A stretch of DNA of 64,000 nt from Ixodes scapularis (Eukaryota > Arthropoda > Arachnida > Ixodida > Ixodidae), in contig NW_024609857.1 of assembly GCF_016920785.2 (NCBI RefSeq), positions 9,257,618 to 9,321,617 on the forward strand, given 5' to 3'. The translations under genes and the position numbers were made by a program. The notes below the pieces were generated by a model. It searched no databases and was not told the origin of the DNA. It saw only the letters and a list, made by a program, of their open reading frames with translations. The stretch's first letter is position 1. Each line of letters opens with the position of its first letter. Below are positions 33,166 to 44,356 of the stretch, piece by piece.

Positions 33166-33834
33166 AGAGTGTAGCAAACATGCTACACTCTTGGAAAATG
33201 GTTAATAAAAACATAGTAACTGCAGTAGTTACTATCTCTACGTCGTTACTACTTTTTTCCTAGCTGTTTACTACCTCAAATATGCCACAGGTAGCAAAAT
33301 CTCTTGTTATTTGCCAAGAACGTCGGTATAGAAATGATTACTATATTTGTGGGGAGCTTTCTGTAACTATGCAGTCAAAGCTAGAGCCACTAAAGGCTTA
33401 GAGTATCGGCATTCCGTTGCCCGACATTGTTGTGGGCGCCGCCATTTTGGCTCGTATGCAGAGCAGACGCAATTGCCGATCGTCATGATTCAAAAGTACG
33501 ACTTCCTCAGCATTAGGTTGGGTGTTGGAGAGTTAATGTAACTTTGCTTTGCTCTGTCGCGAACTGTTTAAACATTTGTGGAGGGCGGAAAAGCGCTTCC
33601 TGTGAATTCAGATAAAGCTTCAGATAACTGGCAACCATGATTTTAAGACACAATATGGCCAAGTGTCGTTACTCTGAAGCGTAGCTTATTTTGGTGGCAC
33701 TAGTCAAAGCTATGGGCGCATGGACGCTCGAGCACTTTAAACGCCGATACGCGATCGAAGCTGTGCACGAGCACTCTTCACTTCCTCTGAAATGCCACAG
33801 AAATATATGTGCCAGTTGAACATGGAAGGAAGGT

Positions 33835-34180
33835 TAGATAGAGAGAGAGACACACAAAAGGCATACACACCAGCGGTATGTATGCCTCTTATTTCTCTCT
33901 CTGTAGGCAACTGTCTTTCATATGCAGCTGGCACTTATATAAAAATGAACCAACTATAGCTCATCTTCAACCCGCCACAGTAAGTTGACCACCCGTATAG
34001 TGTTAATTAGAATGTCATATATGACATTTTAATTAACAGTCTTCGAGCATTAACGAAACACTGCTCCAACAATGCAGCTATTCCCTTTCAGGACACATCT
34101 CAGCTGCGAGGAGAGAAATTTGGTGATACAAATATTCGCGAGAACATCGTTCTCGCAGATATTCGTATCACCAAGTGTTC
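33835..34180. repeat. Cluster of three adjacent inverted repeats
   Basis: About 33838-33905: AGAGAGAGA..GGCATACA faces TGTATGCC..TCTCTCTCT. About 34002-34037: GTTAATTAGAATGTCAT faces ATGACATTTTAATTAAC around ATAT. About 34117-34174: TTTGGTGATACAAATATTCG faces CGAGAA..ATATTCGTATCACCAAG. They look like separate small MITE stems inserted close together. Confidence 0.7.
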
Positions 34181-35128
34181 GTCCTCAAAATATACAAAAA
34201 TTAACACCCCACAATGACCCAACCATTAACCCGAGTTTGTGAGCTTCGTGTCACTTCATCACCTTATATGTGTGGCTCGCGTTAGGAAGCACGCAAAAAA
34301 GGCCGTAAAGAATGATTATTCGCCGGTCGCACCTTTAGGCTTTCTTCTCTGCAGTTTCCTTCGGCTCCTTTGCTTTTCTTCGTAGAGCTGCAGCTAGTTT
34401 CTTTTCTTTTCTGATTGCTTGTTGTGGCGTACTTCTTTACTTGCCTGGGGCCAGCTGGACCCCTTTAATGTCGTTACTGTCTCTTCCAGGAGGCGTTCCT
34501 TTATTTATATACCTCTTCCGCTTCTTCTGGCGCCTCCCCGGGTGTCTTTTGCCCGCGACTTATTGTACTTTTCCGGGGAAGTACCCGTTGAACGATTTTT
34601 TTTTGTCGGTGTTTTTTATGAAGTTAAGTTTTATCCACGGCGAAGAAGTCACGCAGCTGTCGGCGTTTTTTTAGGCCGTGCCATCTTGGAACGACCGCGA
34701 CGACATCTGGTGGCAATGAGCCGGTTTGCCGTAGCTTCTTTTTCGGCTTCAATACTTTTTTATTTCTTTTTTTTAAATTTTTCTTTCTGCTGTCATGAGA
34801 AAAAACAAAACTGACTGGTGGCACAAAGAAAAAACGAACGTTTATTTAGCTTGAAACGAAAGAGGTGGTAATCAAGTCAGTATGAAACTCAAGAAGTGTT
34901 TATGCAATGCAGTCACGATTGAAAATAAAGCTCTTAAATTTTTTAATACTTTTATATATGGCTATTTTGAGGAGGCGCAGGTCAACGTTTCGCTATCATG
35001 CGACAAGACGCCCGTCACAGAATCACCTACTTTGTTTAGTACTGAGGTCTGTGATTGGCGGTGTTGGATACAAGAGTTCTTCGTTCACCGATTCTATGAA
35101 ACGTGAAAACATATTGAATCATCCTGAG

Positions 35129-35130
<2 letters not shown>
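34181..35130. other. No gene recognised
   Basis: A/T-rich sequence with a Lys/Phe-rich random frame (34419-34814) and no domain signature. It separates the hairpin cluster from the Ty3/gypsy element. Confidence 0.4.

Positions 35131-35175
<45 letters not shown>
35131..35175. repeat. (AT)n microsatellite touching the LTR
   Basis: About 22 AT units directly precede the outer edge of the 129-bp LTR at 35176. A second (AT)n (39889-39913) touches the other, truncated end of the same element. Confidence 0.95.
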
Positions 35176-35178
<3 letters not shown>

Positions 35179-35304
35179 GAGGATGTTAAGAAGGTGATTT
35201 AATAAGAACTGGATAGAGGTGTTCAAGCGACAAGATCGTTGTGTAGCTGAAGAGCGCGCGCTGCTTGGACCTCCTCTTTCAGCTTCGTCGTCTTCTCCCT
35301 AACA
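35176..35304 (-). mobile_element. 3' LTR (129 bp) of a Ty3/gypsy retrotransposon
   Basis: On the minus strand it starts TGTTAGGGAGAAG at 35304 and ends CATCCTCACA at 35176, the TG..CA ends of LTRs. A polypurine tract, GGGGGAAG, lies immediately upstream (35305-35312), where plus-strand priming is expected. ATTAAA near its end may serve polyadenylation. No matching 5' LTR is in the window, so the LTR is inferred from its ends, the PPT and its position after pol. Confidence 0.75.
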
Positions 35305-35349
35305 CTTCCCCCGGGCGGATAAAGGGCCGGTCCACCGGCCTTGGTGTGT

Positions 35350-38300
35350 TCAGTCGTAGGGTGGGTGGAAAGGTTTCATGCGGGAAACATGGACAATGTC
35401 ACGTGACTTCGTGCGGTGATCTCTAGGTGGTGCCACTGGTTCCACTTCGTAGTTTGTAGGAGACAGACGGCGGAGAATGCGAAACGGCCCAGTGTATTTC
35501 TGGAGCAATTTTTCACATTTACCTGGCTTGCGGAGTGGGGTGGCGAGAAGGACTTCGTCACCAACGTTGTAGGATGCTTCGCCATGCGTCTGTGCGTAAC
35601 GAAGCTGTTGTTGCTGCTGCGATCGTAGCGTTTGAAAACGCGCGAGTTGTCGAGCATCCTCCGCGCGGCAGATGACCTCTGAAGGATACGACGTGTGAGG
35701 TTCATAGACGGAGGGTAAGATAGTATCCAGAGTTGTAAGTGGTTCACGGGCGAATAGCAAGTAATACGGTGAGAAGCCTGTCGTTGACTGACGCGCGGTA
35801 TTATAAGCGAAGGTCACATATGGGACAATAGCGTCCCAGTTTGTATGATTGTCCGCGACGTACATCGACATCATCTCTGATAACGTGCGGTTAAGGCGTT
35901 CTGTTAGCCCATTGGTTTGGGGATGATAAGCGCTGGTTAATCTATGAGTTGTGTTAGCCAGGCGCAAAAGATCATCGAGGAGCTTAGCTATAAAAGGAGT
36001 GCCCCGATCGCTTATTATAACCTGGGGTGCACCATGCCGGAGGAGAATGTTGTGCAGAAAGAAAGTTGCCACTTCTTGGGCTGTGGCGGTTGGAACACAG
36101 GCTGTTTCGGCGTATCTGGTGAGATAGTCTACAGCGACAATTATCCACCGGTTGTTGTTTGTAGACGAAGGAAATGGGCCGAGAAAATCGATTCCGATTG
36201 TTTGGAAGGGTCGATGAGGCGGTGTTATGGAATGCAAAGGGCCGGATGACTGAATGGTTCGAGTCTTGTGAAGCTGACATTGGTGACACGTGCGAATGTA
36301 CTTGTTGATGGTGCGATACATGCCATTCCAGAAGTAGTTCGAACGCACGCGGAAGTATGTCTTTGCGAAACCGAGATGTCCAGCGGTAGGGTCATCGTGG
36401 TGTGCTTGGATGATGTCTTTCTGGAGGGTCCGAGGAACAACGAGCAGCCAGGGTCGTCCGTGTGGCTCGTAGTTTCGTCTATAGAGGACACCATCACGAA
36501 GGGTGAAGAGACGAGCGCGCTGTTGAGTGTGCCGCGTGAGAGATCCAGGAATCCCCATCAAGCATTGTATTAGTGGCCGGATATTCTGATCGGACGCTTG
36601 AGCAGCCGCTATGTCAACGGTATCCAACAGAGCGATGGAAGAATCGTGGTCGCTTGGAGCATGATGTGAAATGTCAGTGGGGAGAGGACATCGGGACAGC
36701 GCATCGGCATCCAGATGACGTTTTCCTGACTTGAAAACAACGCTAAAGTCGTAGTCTTGAATTTTCAGCGACCAACGCCCAAGGCGGCCAGATGGATTTT
36801 TAAGGCTGGCAAGCCAGCATAGGGCGTGGTGGTCTGTAACAATTTTAAAATGGGTGCCGTAAAGATATGGTCTGAATTTCGATATCGCCCATATTAGCGC
36901 TAGACATTCACGCTCCGTAATACTGTAATTTCTCTCACACTTCGTTAGAGTTCGACTAGCGTATGCTATGACGCGTGGGCGACTATTTACATTTTGCGCC
37001 AGAACAGCCCCGATGCCATGTCCACTGGCATCCGTTCGGATTTCCGTGTCAGCTCCCTGTACGAAGTGGCCAAGTATTGGGACGGAAATGAGTGCACGTT
37101 TAAGAGATAGGAATGCCTGGGCCTGGGAGGGTCCCCATTGGAATGTAGTGTTATTTCGAAGTAGTTCATTCAGGGGTTCGGCGAGATCTGAGAAACGAGG
37201 GATGAATTTTCGGAAGTATGTACAGAGTCCAAGAAAAGCCCGGATGTCTTTTGTGGTTCTGGGATTCGGAAAGTCAGAGACAGCTTGGACTTTGGTGGGG
37301 TCTGGGCGGATGCCTTCCGAGCTGACTAAGTGACCCAGAATCCGAATTTCCCGAGCCCCGAACGTACACTTTTTTGAGTTCAACTGCAAATTAGCGGAGC
37401 GAAAGCAGTCCATAACTTGCTGGAGTCGATGTAGATGATCTTCAAAGGTAGAGGAGAATACAATAACATCGTCGAGGTAGCAGAGACATATGTTCCATGT
37501 TAAACCGCGTAGAACACTGTCCATCATCCGCTCAAACGTCGCGGGAGCGTTGCACAGGCCAAAAGGCATGACATTAAATTGGAAGAGACCGTCCGGAGTG
37601 ACAAACGCGGTTTTCGGTTTGTCCGCGTTGGCAACCGGGATTTGCCAGTAGCCGCTACGGAGGTCAACAGATGAAAAGAACGAAGACCCTTGAAGTGCGT
37701 CGAGCATGTCATCGATACGAGGGAGCGGATATACGTCTTTTTTAGTTACCCTGTTTAGACGCCGGTAATCAACACAAAAGCGCCATGAACCGTCTTTTTT
37801 CTTAACGAGAACCACGGGGGAGGACCAAGGGCTGGATGACGGCTGTATAACATTGTTTTTCAGCATATCAGTCACATGGTCTTGAATCACTTTACGTTCC
37901 GCAGGTGAAATACGATACGGGCGGCTCCTAAGGGGACTTGTGTTTCCCGTTTCAATCTGGTGGTGCACCACAGATGTCTGTGGGAGTGCCGAGCGGTTGA
38001 AGTCAAATAAGTCGCTATATGCGTCCAGAAGACTGGAAAGAGCTTGCCTTTGGTTGGTTGTTAAGCAGCTGTCGATCATCAGCGTTGTATGTTTGGTGGA
38101 GCACTGGGTTTGAGGAATTGGCTGCGAGTGGAGATGGCACGTGTCTTGAGCCAAAACGGCGAGGCTATCATGGTCGAACGTCCGGATGGTTGCAATACCA
38201 GCGCCTCGAGGTAATATGAGCGGCTGTGCAGAAGCGTTTGTAACGTATAGCTTAATTTGGCTTGCTATTACGGCGACGGTACAGTAAGGCAGAAGCAAGC

Positions 38301-38967
38301 CCTTTTGCACGAATGTGGTAAGCAGTGGCTCGACAAGACCGTAATCTCCTTGGAAACTGAACTCAGGCTCCAGTGTTACTGCGACAGCAGTCAATGGTGA
38401 GATACATAGATCGGCTGTCGTTCGAAGGACAACAGGATCACAACCGGCAAATTCGTCTGTGTCAGAAGTGTTTAAATGCAGCTGACGTTCCCCACAGTCA
38501 ATGATGGCATCGGTTGACGACAGGAAATCCCACCCCAGTATCACGTCAGCCACGCAGTTCGAGAGGACTGTGAAGACAACAACGTAGCGATTGGAGCCCA
38601 GAGTCACTGAGAGTGTGGAACAGCCGAGAGGACGTATTAAATCTCCATTTCCCATACGTAAAAATCGTCCAGGTGCTGGCGTCAATACTTTGCGCAAACG
38701 CCGTCGGAAAGTGTCAGAGATACAGGATTTGGCGGCACCAGTGTCTACGAGGGCTATAAGCTTTTGTCCGTCAATTTCAATAGCAACAGTCGTTGGGCCA
38801 TCTCCAGGAGGATTTATATTGCAGTTTCGTGGTGCAGCCTGACCTCCTGTGGCAACGCAGGCTGCGGGCTTTAGTTTGACGTTGTATTTGCGACGGCGGC
38901 GACATTGAGGGGCGACACGGAGCGCTGGCGTCGAGGGTAAGGAGACGGTGATCGGCCTCTGCGATTG
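35350..38967 (-). CDS. pol: Ty3/gypsy pol polyprotein (protease, RT, RNase H, integrase), intact frame
   Basis: One frame runs from 38967 to the stop at 35350. The aspartic protease motif ALVDTGAAKS lies at about 38720-38755, upstream of the first plausible start codon, so translation should come from gag by a -1 shift in the 97-base overlap. Counting residues from 38697, RT has FCVDYRRLN, FSSVDLRSGYWQIPV and YLDD (about 407, at 37468-37479). RNase H has TDASGHGIGAVLAQ (about 555). The integrase zinc domain starts near 760 (HHDDPTAGHLGF..CHQC). The catalytic D,D,E residues are in GIDFLGP (833), ISDRGTPF (895) and TNGLTERL (about 927). A GPY/F-type module (YTGPFRILRRL) is near 1066. There is no chromodomain and no env. 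All key residues are present, so this copy is recent. Confidence 0.93.
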   Translation of the reverse strand, partial: QSQRPITVSLPSTPALRVAPQCRRRRKYNVKLKPAACVATGGQAAPRNCNINPPGDGPTTVAIEIDGQKLIALVDTGAAKSCISDTFRRRLRKVLTPAPGRFLRMGNGDLIRPLGCSTLSVTLGSNRYVVVFTVLSNCVADVILGWDFLSSTDAIIDCGERQLHLNTSDTDEFAGCDPVVLRTTADLCISPLTAVAVTLEPEFSFQGDYGLVEPLLTTFVQKGLLLPYCTVAVIASQIKLYVTNASAQPLILPRGAGIATIRTFDHDSLAVLAQDTCHLHSQPIPQTQCSTKHTTLMIDSCLTTNQRQALSSLLDAYSDLFDFNRSALPQTSVVHHQIETGNTSPLRSRPYRISPAERKVIQDHVTDMLKNNVIQPSSSPWSSPVVLVKKKDGSWRFCVDYRRLNRVTKKDVYPLPRIDDMLDALQGSSFFSSVDLRSGYWQIPVANADKPKTAFVTPDGLFQFNVMPFGLCNAPATFERMMDSVLRGLTWNICLCYLDDVIVFSSTFEDHLHRLQQVMDCFRSANLQLNSKKCTFGAREIRILGHLVSSEGIRPDPTKVQAVSDFPNPRTTKDIRAFLGLCTYFRKFIPRFSDLAEPLNELLRNNTTFQWGPSQAQAFLSLKRALISVPILGHFVQGADTEIRTDASGHGIGAVLAQNVNSRPRVIAYASRTLTKCERNYSITERECLALIWAISKFRPYLYGTHFKIVTDHHALCWLASLKNPSGRLGRWSLKIQDYDFSVVFKSGKRHLDADALSRCPLPTDISHHAPSDHDSSIALLDTVDIAAAQASDQNIRPLIQCLMGIPGSLTRHTQQRARLFTLRDGVLYRRNYEPHGRPWLLVVPRTLQKDIIQAHHDDPTAGHLGFAKTYFRVRSNYFWNGMYRTINKYIRTCHQCQLHKTRTIQSSGPLHSITPPHRPFQTIGIDFLGPFPSSTNNNRWIIVAVDYLTRYAETACVPTATAQEVATFFLHNILLRHGAPQVIISDRGTPFIAKLLDDLLRLANTTHRLTSAYHPQTNGLTERLNRTLSEMMSMYVADNHTNWDAIVPYVTFAYNTARQSTTGFSPYYLLFAREPLTTLDTILPSVYEPHTSYPSEVICRAEDARQLARFQTLRSQQQQQLRYAQTHGEASYNVGDEVLLATPLRKPGKCEKLLQKYTGPFRILRRLSPTNYEVEPVAPPRDHRTKSRDIVHVSRMKPFHPPYD

Positions 38968-39888
38968 TCACGCTGTGAAAATGGAGCTGGGGTCTGGCGG
39001 TCAACGGGACGGCTATCGTCATCGGGGGAGTAACGTGGATAAGGTTGAGGGAAACGGCGATACTCGTCAGGGTTCATGCGACGGCGGCAGTAGCGCGCGA
39101 CGTGGCCGGGTAAACAACAATTAAAACAGATGGGTCGCTGGTCTTCCGTTCTCCAAATGTCACTTCTTCGGCGCGGTGCGTAGGTTCGCGACGCTGGGGA
39201 GGCCTGATTGAAACGGGAGCCTGGGTAGAAGTGCGGCGCATCATGTGGCATGGTACAGAAGAGCGGCGGTGCGGGAGGTGGTGAAGCATATGCCGACGTC
39301 GATGGCGTCAGTGATGCAAGCGCAGCATGAAGTTCGTTCTGGACGACTTTCTGGACGCTCTGTGCCTGAGGGTGGGTTTGGGTAGTCTCGGAAGGTGGAC
39401 GGAGGTGATCAAGAAAAGAACGCAGCTCTTCCCGAATGATGCTGCGAATCAATGCCGGCAAGTCAACACCGGCAACAGATGCAACGGATACCTCTGGAAG
39501 GCGTTCGAAAGGTGCTTTTGAGATCCGTGCACTCTGCAGTTCTTCGTACTTTTTGCACTCACCGATTAGTTGTTGGACTGTCGTGGGTGACTTGGGTGCG
39601 ACAACAGCGAAGAGGTCTTGGGACAGCCCCTTAAACAAATGACGGATACGAACTTCTTCGGTCATGTCGGCATCCACTCTGGTGCAGAGACGAAGGACAT
39701 CCTCAATGTAGCTGGTGGAAGATTCGGTGGTGGCTTGAAATCGGCGAGCCAGCTTGTCTTTCGCTTGCTGTTTGCGTCGTTCTGGTTTTCCGAACGCCTC
39801 CGAAAATGCGACTGTAAAGGCGTCCCATGAACTGATTTCATCCTCATGGTTGTCAAACCATTGCAATGCAGTGTCTTTCAAACCCGCA
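38871..39888 (-). CDS. gag: Ty3/gypsy gag, N-terminally truncated
   Basis: The frame is open from the (AT)n at 39889 down to a stop at 38871 and begins mid-domain (IAGLKDTALQWFDNHEDEIS). It continues with EAFGKPERRKQQAKDKLARR and YIEDVLRLCTRVDADMTEE, the usual capsid layout of arthropod Ty3/gypsy Gag. One CCHC zinc knuckle follows (CFNCCLPGHVARYC, about 39086-39127), then an Arg/Ser/Pro-rich C-terminus. The first apparent start, TTG at 39881, is not a real start: the true N-terminus, leader, primer binding site and 5' LTR are missing. Pol overlaps its 3' end in the -1 frame. Confidence 0.88.
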
Positions 39889-39913
39889 ATATATATATAT
39901 ATATATATATATA
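39889..39913. repeat. (AT)n microsatellite at the truncated gag end
   Basis: A 25-base AT run begins directly where the gag sequence stops. It pairs in kind with the (AT)n at the LTR end, which points to insertion into, or recombination at, an AT microsatellite. Confidence 0.95.
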
Positions 39914-41950
39914 AACGGGCCTGTATTTTCGTGGTGTTTCACTACAGACTACGTTGAATTACGATAACACTGTTTGTCTTTTATGAAGGTCATATTCGGC
40001 TGATTTTAAATTGCGACGAACCATATATGGCGTGTAGCTAAGCATCAAATGTGCGTACATTTTCATTCAGTACAATTGGTCATATTCAGCATGTAGCTGC
40101 TTCGGTTAGCTATCTCCTCTTCAGTTCCAACCTCACTCTTGCGATGCAGTGGGAATACTGTGGCAGATCCAATGAGAGCCTGTTCTGGCGAGGCACCTAA
40201 AGATATAAAAATCTGTTGAGATAGATGTAGACACGTAGCTTCCGTAGCGCCTATAGCGAACGTTTTGCGCCCTTCAAGGTCGCCCGTTTTTTCCAAAAGA
40301 TAAGAGGAAAAACGGAAGGAAACATTTTTAAGTACTTATAAACATGCACGCTTCCGGGTTACGCACAATTTAAAACTTCCGGAAACGGGAAAAGCACGTG
40401 GAAAACAATCTTGAATTAGCCACCAAGATATGCCATGCCTAAAGCGAGCGCGCAGTGTTGCGCGGCTACGCATGCCAGAACAAACACTCACTCACACGCG
40501 CGCGCACACACACAAACGCACACGGACACACACACACACAAATTACGATAGGTAGAAAATAAAGCAAAACTATTTCTAAGAAAGAAAAATAAGTAAAAAG
40601 AAGCAGACCGCTTTTAATGGGCGTCACGTGCCACCTTGACGCGGCGTGTCCTGCCGTCAACCCTGTCGCCGACTGCGTTTTGAGAGCTTTCGAGGAGGCG
40701 GCTCCATCCCGGTGATGTGTTGTGGCCCGTGTTTTTTGGGCGACAAAGTTTCGCCCGACAGATACAAATATTTGGCCAACGTGAAGTGCCCTCGTATTTA
40801 CACTTGACGCGTCTCGCGGGGTCGCCGAAAACAGCTGCGGCGGTAAAAAAGACGCCCCGCCGAGACCATTTGGGGACCTAAAATAACAGTTCCGAATCGG
40901 TTCTGTCGCCTGCGCCGCCGTCGACCCGAAATGCGACGCCCGTCGCTTTTTGAGAAAGCAGCCAGAGTGTATGGCCGGGTCGAGAGCACTTCCCGTCGGC
41001 TTCGATAAAATAAACAAATAATCATATAAATAAAATACTCGCGTATAATGCTGCTAGAGAGAATGGCCAGGTTGCGTAAAGTACATCCTATCGAACGAGG
41101 GTCTCTCAAATTTCTGTTATGTGCAAATTTAAACGGCGCATTATTTTTCTCTTTTTTTTTTTGTGGTCTCGGCAGGAAGCGTAAATGGCCAAATGGATTG
41201 AATCCACTTCAAATATATCGCGAAAATTGGCTTCCTCGAAAGTAGGACACTAATTTGCTGGAAAAGGGTGCTGGCTACTTGGTGCACTAGTTTTGTGAAA
41301 GTAATAGACAAATAACTTGACTCATTGAAACGTTTAGAAAAAAGGCAAAAGGTTCCTAAATGGCAGAGCTATTTTTCTTTTTTTGTTGTTGTTTAAACTG
41401 GAAAAGTACGTCTATGTGTCATTGAGGTACTTGTTCTAAAAAGAAAAATGAAAAAGAGAAAGAGGGAGAGAGAGGAGAGGGAGAAGACACTGTCTCAATG
41501 AACTACAAATCGGCATCTAAAAACTTTTTTTTTACGGAAATGTTTTTTATATGAGATATGTAAATTCTTGCAGTGGTGTAAATTCTCAATTTAATATTAA
41601 TTAAACGCCATAACAATAATTTACCGCATCTTTAGAGGAAACGTCATTTAGGAATCAAGCAGGTGGCTCCAGGCGTATATCAAAGGCTACAAGCGTATTC
41701 AGAGTCACGCAAAGTATAGCGATTGAACCATTGAGTATACTACCATAATTCGCATCTTAAACGTCAGCTTCTATTTTCCCCTCACCGAAGATTTCCCAGG
41801 CACGATAACCAGCACAAAATAAGGTTGCCCTCGTGTCGCAAATAATAATAATTGGGGTTTTGTGGATATTTATACATCGTGTAGTTGGTCAGTCATTTAT
41901 AAGTTGCCACGAGTCCCTCGCTGTAGATGAGCAATTTAGCCAGTGCAGTA
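39914..41950. other. No gene recognised
   Basis: CA-rich microsatellite at 40497-40541, GA-rich stretch at 41457-41486, several homopolymers. A 183-codon minus frame (40466-41017) has no family signature and includes the CA repeat as a Cys/Val run, so it is not called. Confidence 0.45.
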
Positions 41951-41969
41951 CAACCGCTAGCCTGCGATG

Positions 41970-42150
41970 TTCAACGTGCACCACGCAGTAGTGCTACAAA
42001 TCCCGCCAAGCCGGTACGATGATCTTCCAGATCGAAACGGGTAGGGGTGAGGATTGAGCCCAGGATACCTGGGTTCTGCAGTGCGAGCTTTCGCTCCACG
42101 TGCTCCGAGCTGGTGTGCGCTAGCCCACTCGGCTACCGATCTCCCTCTCA
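41970..42150 (-). repeat. tRNA-derived SINE-like copy
   Basis: On the minus strand GGTAGCCGAGTGGGCTAGCG (about 42118-42137) matches a pol III A box, and GGGCTCAATCCTC (about 42049-42061) a degenerate B box. The spacing fits a serine-type tRNA with a long variable arm. An unrelated body follows (GATCATCGTACCGGCTTGGC). The clover leaf is degraded, so it is not a functional tRNA. The layout is like the Ruka-type SINEs of ticks, from memory. Confidence 0.55.
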
Positions 42151-42869
42151 TGTCGCACTAAGCAGCACTTCGAGTCTTTAAATCTGTCTGTTTAGGAATA
42201 AAATGACCTGGTCGAGAGTGGGGTAAACCTTTTTTTTATGATAATCGATATAAGAGTGCTTGCGAATAATTATTCAACTTATTTTAACTCTATGTACTAA
42301 ATTGGTACGTAGCCATTGCTTTCTTTCTTTTTGTTTGTTGTTTATATAAGACTTTGTCAAACTTATTCGAATTTGATGTGTTTTGTACTCAAAGTATATT
42401 TATTATTTCTTCGTTCCCCCCTCATGTAACGCCTTCGGACGCTTTGATGTGATAAAATAAAATTAACATCTGGCTTAGCTATATTGATGGAAAATGTTGA
42501 AAGAGGGCAAGTGTCTTAAAAAAAAAAAAAAAAAAAAGCCAGTACGCGAAAGCCTCGGCCTTTTGGTCAGTAATTGCGACGCTTGATGGGCAGAAGTATT
42601 GGGTTCATTAAAATATATCTCTAAACCAAAGGACGCTACTCAAAATGGACCCCAGGTGTCGTACAGTCCTCGTGCAACTCTTCTGGTATCGAAACCGCAG
42701 TGGCTGCAATTTTGGACCATTCCTTATAAGCTTCCGTAAAGCTGGCTTCTTTAAACGAAGCTCACCTTGCGGAGAAGACACCTTACGGATATTTCGGTTT
42801 GAAAGGGAGAAATGGAGAACAAAAAGAGAAAGAAAAAACTTGTCAGCAAGAAATAAAACAATATAATCT

Positions 42870-43145
42870 TCCTATCTGCAATTTTTTTTTCGCTGAAATA
42901 AATGTTGCGGACGCCCCCAATCTCAAATTTCGGTTTGATAAATATTAGGCTTAGGAGGCTTTGGCGGACGTCGGTTCATAGAGAAATTGCGTCTTTCTTT
43001 TCTTCCATTTGATTCGGGCAACGTCATGTGCTCAAACTTTCGCATTTTATCACCACCGCTAGCGTCGCGTTATCACGGAGTTCAATCTTTCTGCGGTGCG
43101 CAGTTTATTTATGCGGGCCGAAAAACGGGGTTTCATTTTATCGAT
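42870..43145. repeat. Element family M4, third copy
   Basis: GCTGAAATAAATG (42891), ATATTAGGCTTAGGAGGC, GACGTCGGTTCATAGAGAAA, AACGTCATGTGCTCAAAC and GCGGTGCGCAGTTTATTTAT match 26800-27060 in the same order. No TIR partner is seen next to it, so it may be half of an inverted pair. Confidence 0.6.
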
Positions 43146-43503
43146 CGATCTCGGTATATCATACCACATTTGTCGGGCGCATTACCCCCTGCATGCAGAA
43201 TCGAAATACGTATATAACAGACGCGTGCCGCCTGCGTCAGCACGCAGACGAACACAACAAGTGCGGAAGCTTTGCTCAGAGATGCATTTAAAGAGGCCGC
43301 GGAACGATATTGAGTAGAAATGTTTCTCACTTTACACAAACTTACAGGCACTAATGGCGCCCACGTATACTGTCTCTCATTCGCAAAACTTGATGACAAA
43401 GTTGTGGGAATCGTTCTTCATTTTTTTTTTTGGCTTTGTCAACAATTTGATCAATGTATGTTTGTGTGGGGGGAGGGGTCTTGTCTTTTAGGAGAGAGAG
43501 AGA

Positions 43504-43830
43504 GAAAAAAATATTTATTTTAACACGCCTAGTCCGGCGCTCCCAATATAGCTTTACCACTCTTCCCCAATTACGTTGTGAACGTGCTGGATCAGAAGTG
43601 GTAGTAGGAGGTGTTGGTGATCTTTAGGTGGAGTGATCCAGCTCTCCCAGGAGTTTGGGTGTATATCGGGGGGCAGTTGGTGTGAGTGGAGGTATTGCAC
43701 ATAATCGGCTACAGGCCACGTGGCCGCTTGTTCCAGCTGCAAGTTGAAAGAGTGAACGCTGCTCGTTTTTCTCGAATTCTTTTTTGTGATTGACACTCTG
43801 TAAAAAAATAGAAAAAAAAAAAACTACCAC
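43504..43830 (-). pseudogene. LINE-like 3' fragment (possible)
   Basis: On the minus strand an open stretch (about 43796-43554) reads QLEQAATWPVADYVQYLHSH and NSWESWITPPKDHQHL, then a stop, then an A/T-rich tail into a GA repeat. The SWE..L tail just before a stop and A-rich tail is like LINE ORF2 C-termini. It could belong to the same family as the fragment at 44460-45790. Evidence is weak. Confidence 0.35.
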
Positions 43831-43960
43831 GTCTTTTTACAGGTTAAGAATGCCAAGAAATAATTTTAAAAGGTATTTGCTAAAAGTTAAAAAAAAAAAA
43901 AAAACGTCGCATCGCGCTTTTTTAAGGGACAAAAGACATCGCTATTGTTGACCGACTTAC

Positions 43961-44345
43961 GGAGGTGTGTGGGAACTCGGCAGTGTCTCGAGAACTCTTC
44001 CAGGCGGGCGCTTCGTACGCTCCGGGCGGTGCCGCGAGGAGCGAGAAGCGAAGCCCCCAGGGCGCTTAATCACGGACTGGCTTCGAGTTATTCATGAGCG
44101 AGACGCCCGTCGGAGCGGCAGCATCGATTGTCCGTCCTTCCTCCGGGCACTCCGAGAGCGCTCCAGGATCGACGAGGACGCCCGGACTCCCTCCCGCAGG
44201 AACGCCGGCTCAAATAGTCAGCGCCGCCGCCGCCGTCTCACGCTGATGTGCCTAGAGGACGGAGTGTCTCCAACTGCGCGATCGGAGTCACGTGGTCGCC
44301 TTCTAAGAAACTTTCGGTCGCTCAGTTTCGGATGTGGGTCGGGGA
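43961..44345 (-). other. Candidate non-coding first exon / CpG-rich promoter-proximal region
   Basis: The minus strand is CpG- and G/C-rich over 385 bp, unlike its A/T-rich neighbours, and ends in CACACACCTCC|GTAAGTCGG, a near-consensus donor (43960-43955). ATGs inside run into stops quickly, so it would be 5' UTR. It lies 14.7 kb upstream of the gene B cysteine exon on the same strand and could be its first exon. The assignment is inference; a CpG-rich transposon is the alternative. Confidence 0.4.
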
Positions 44346-44356
44346 TCCACTAACGA

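Noticed and set aside
40466..41017. 183-codon minus-strand frame
   Set aside because: It includes a CA microsatellite read as a Cys/Val run, has uneven composition and no motif, and no splice or promoter support.
41970..42150. Functional serine tRNA gene
   Set aside because: The A box is good, but the B box and stems are degraded and an unrelated tail follows, so it is a SINE-like copy.
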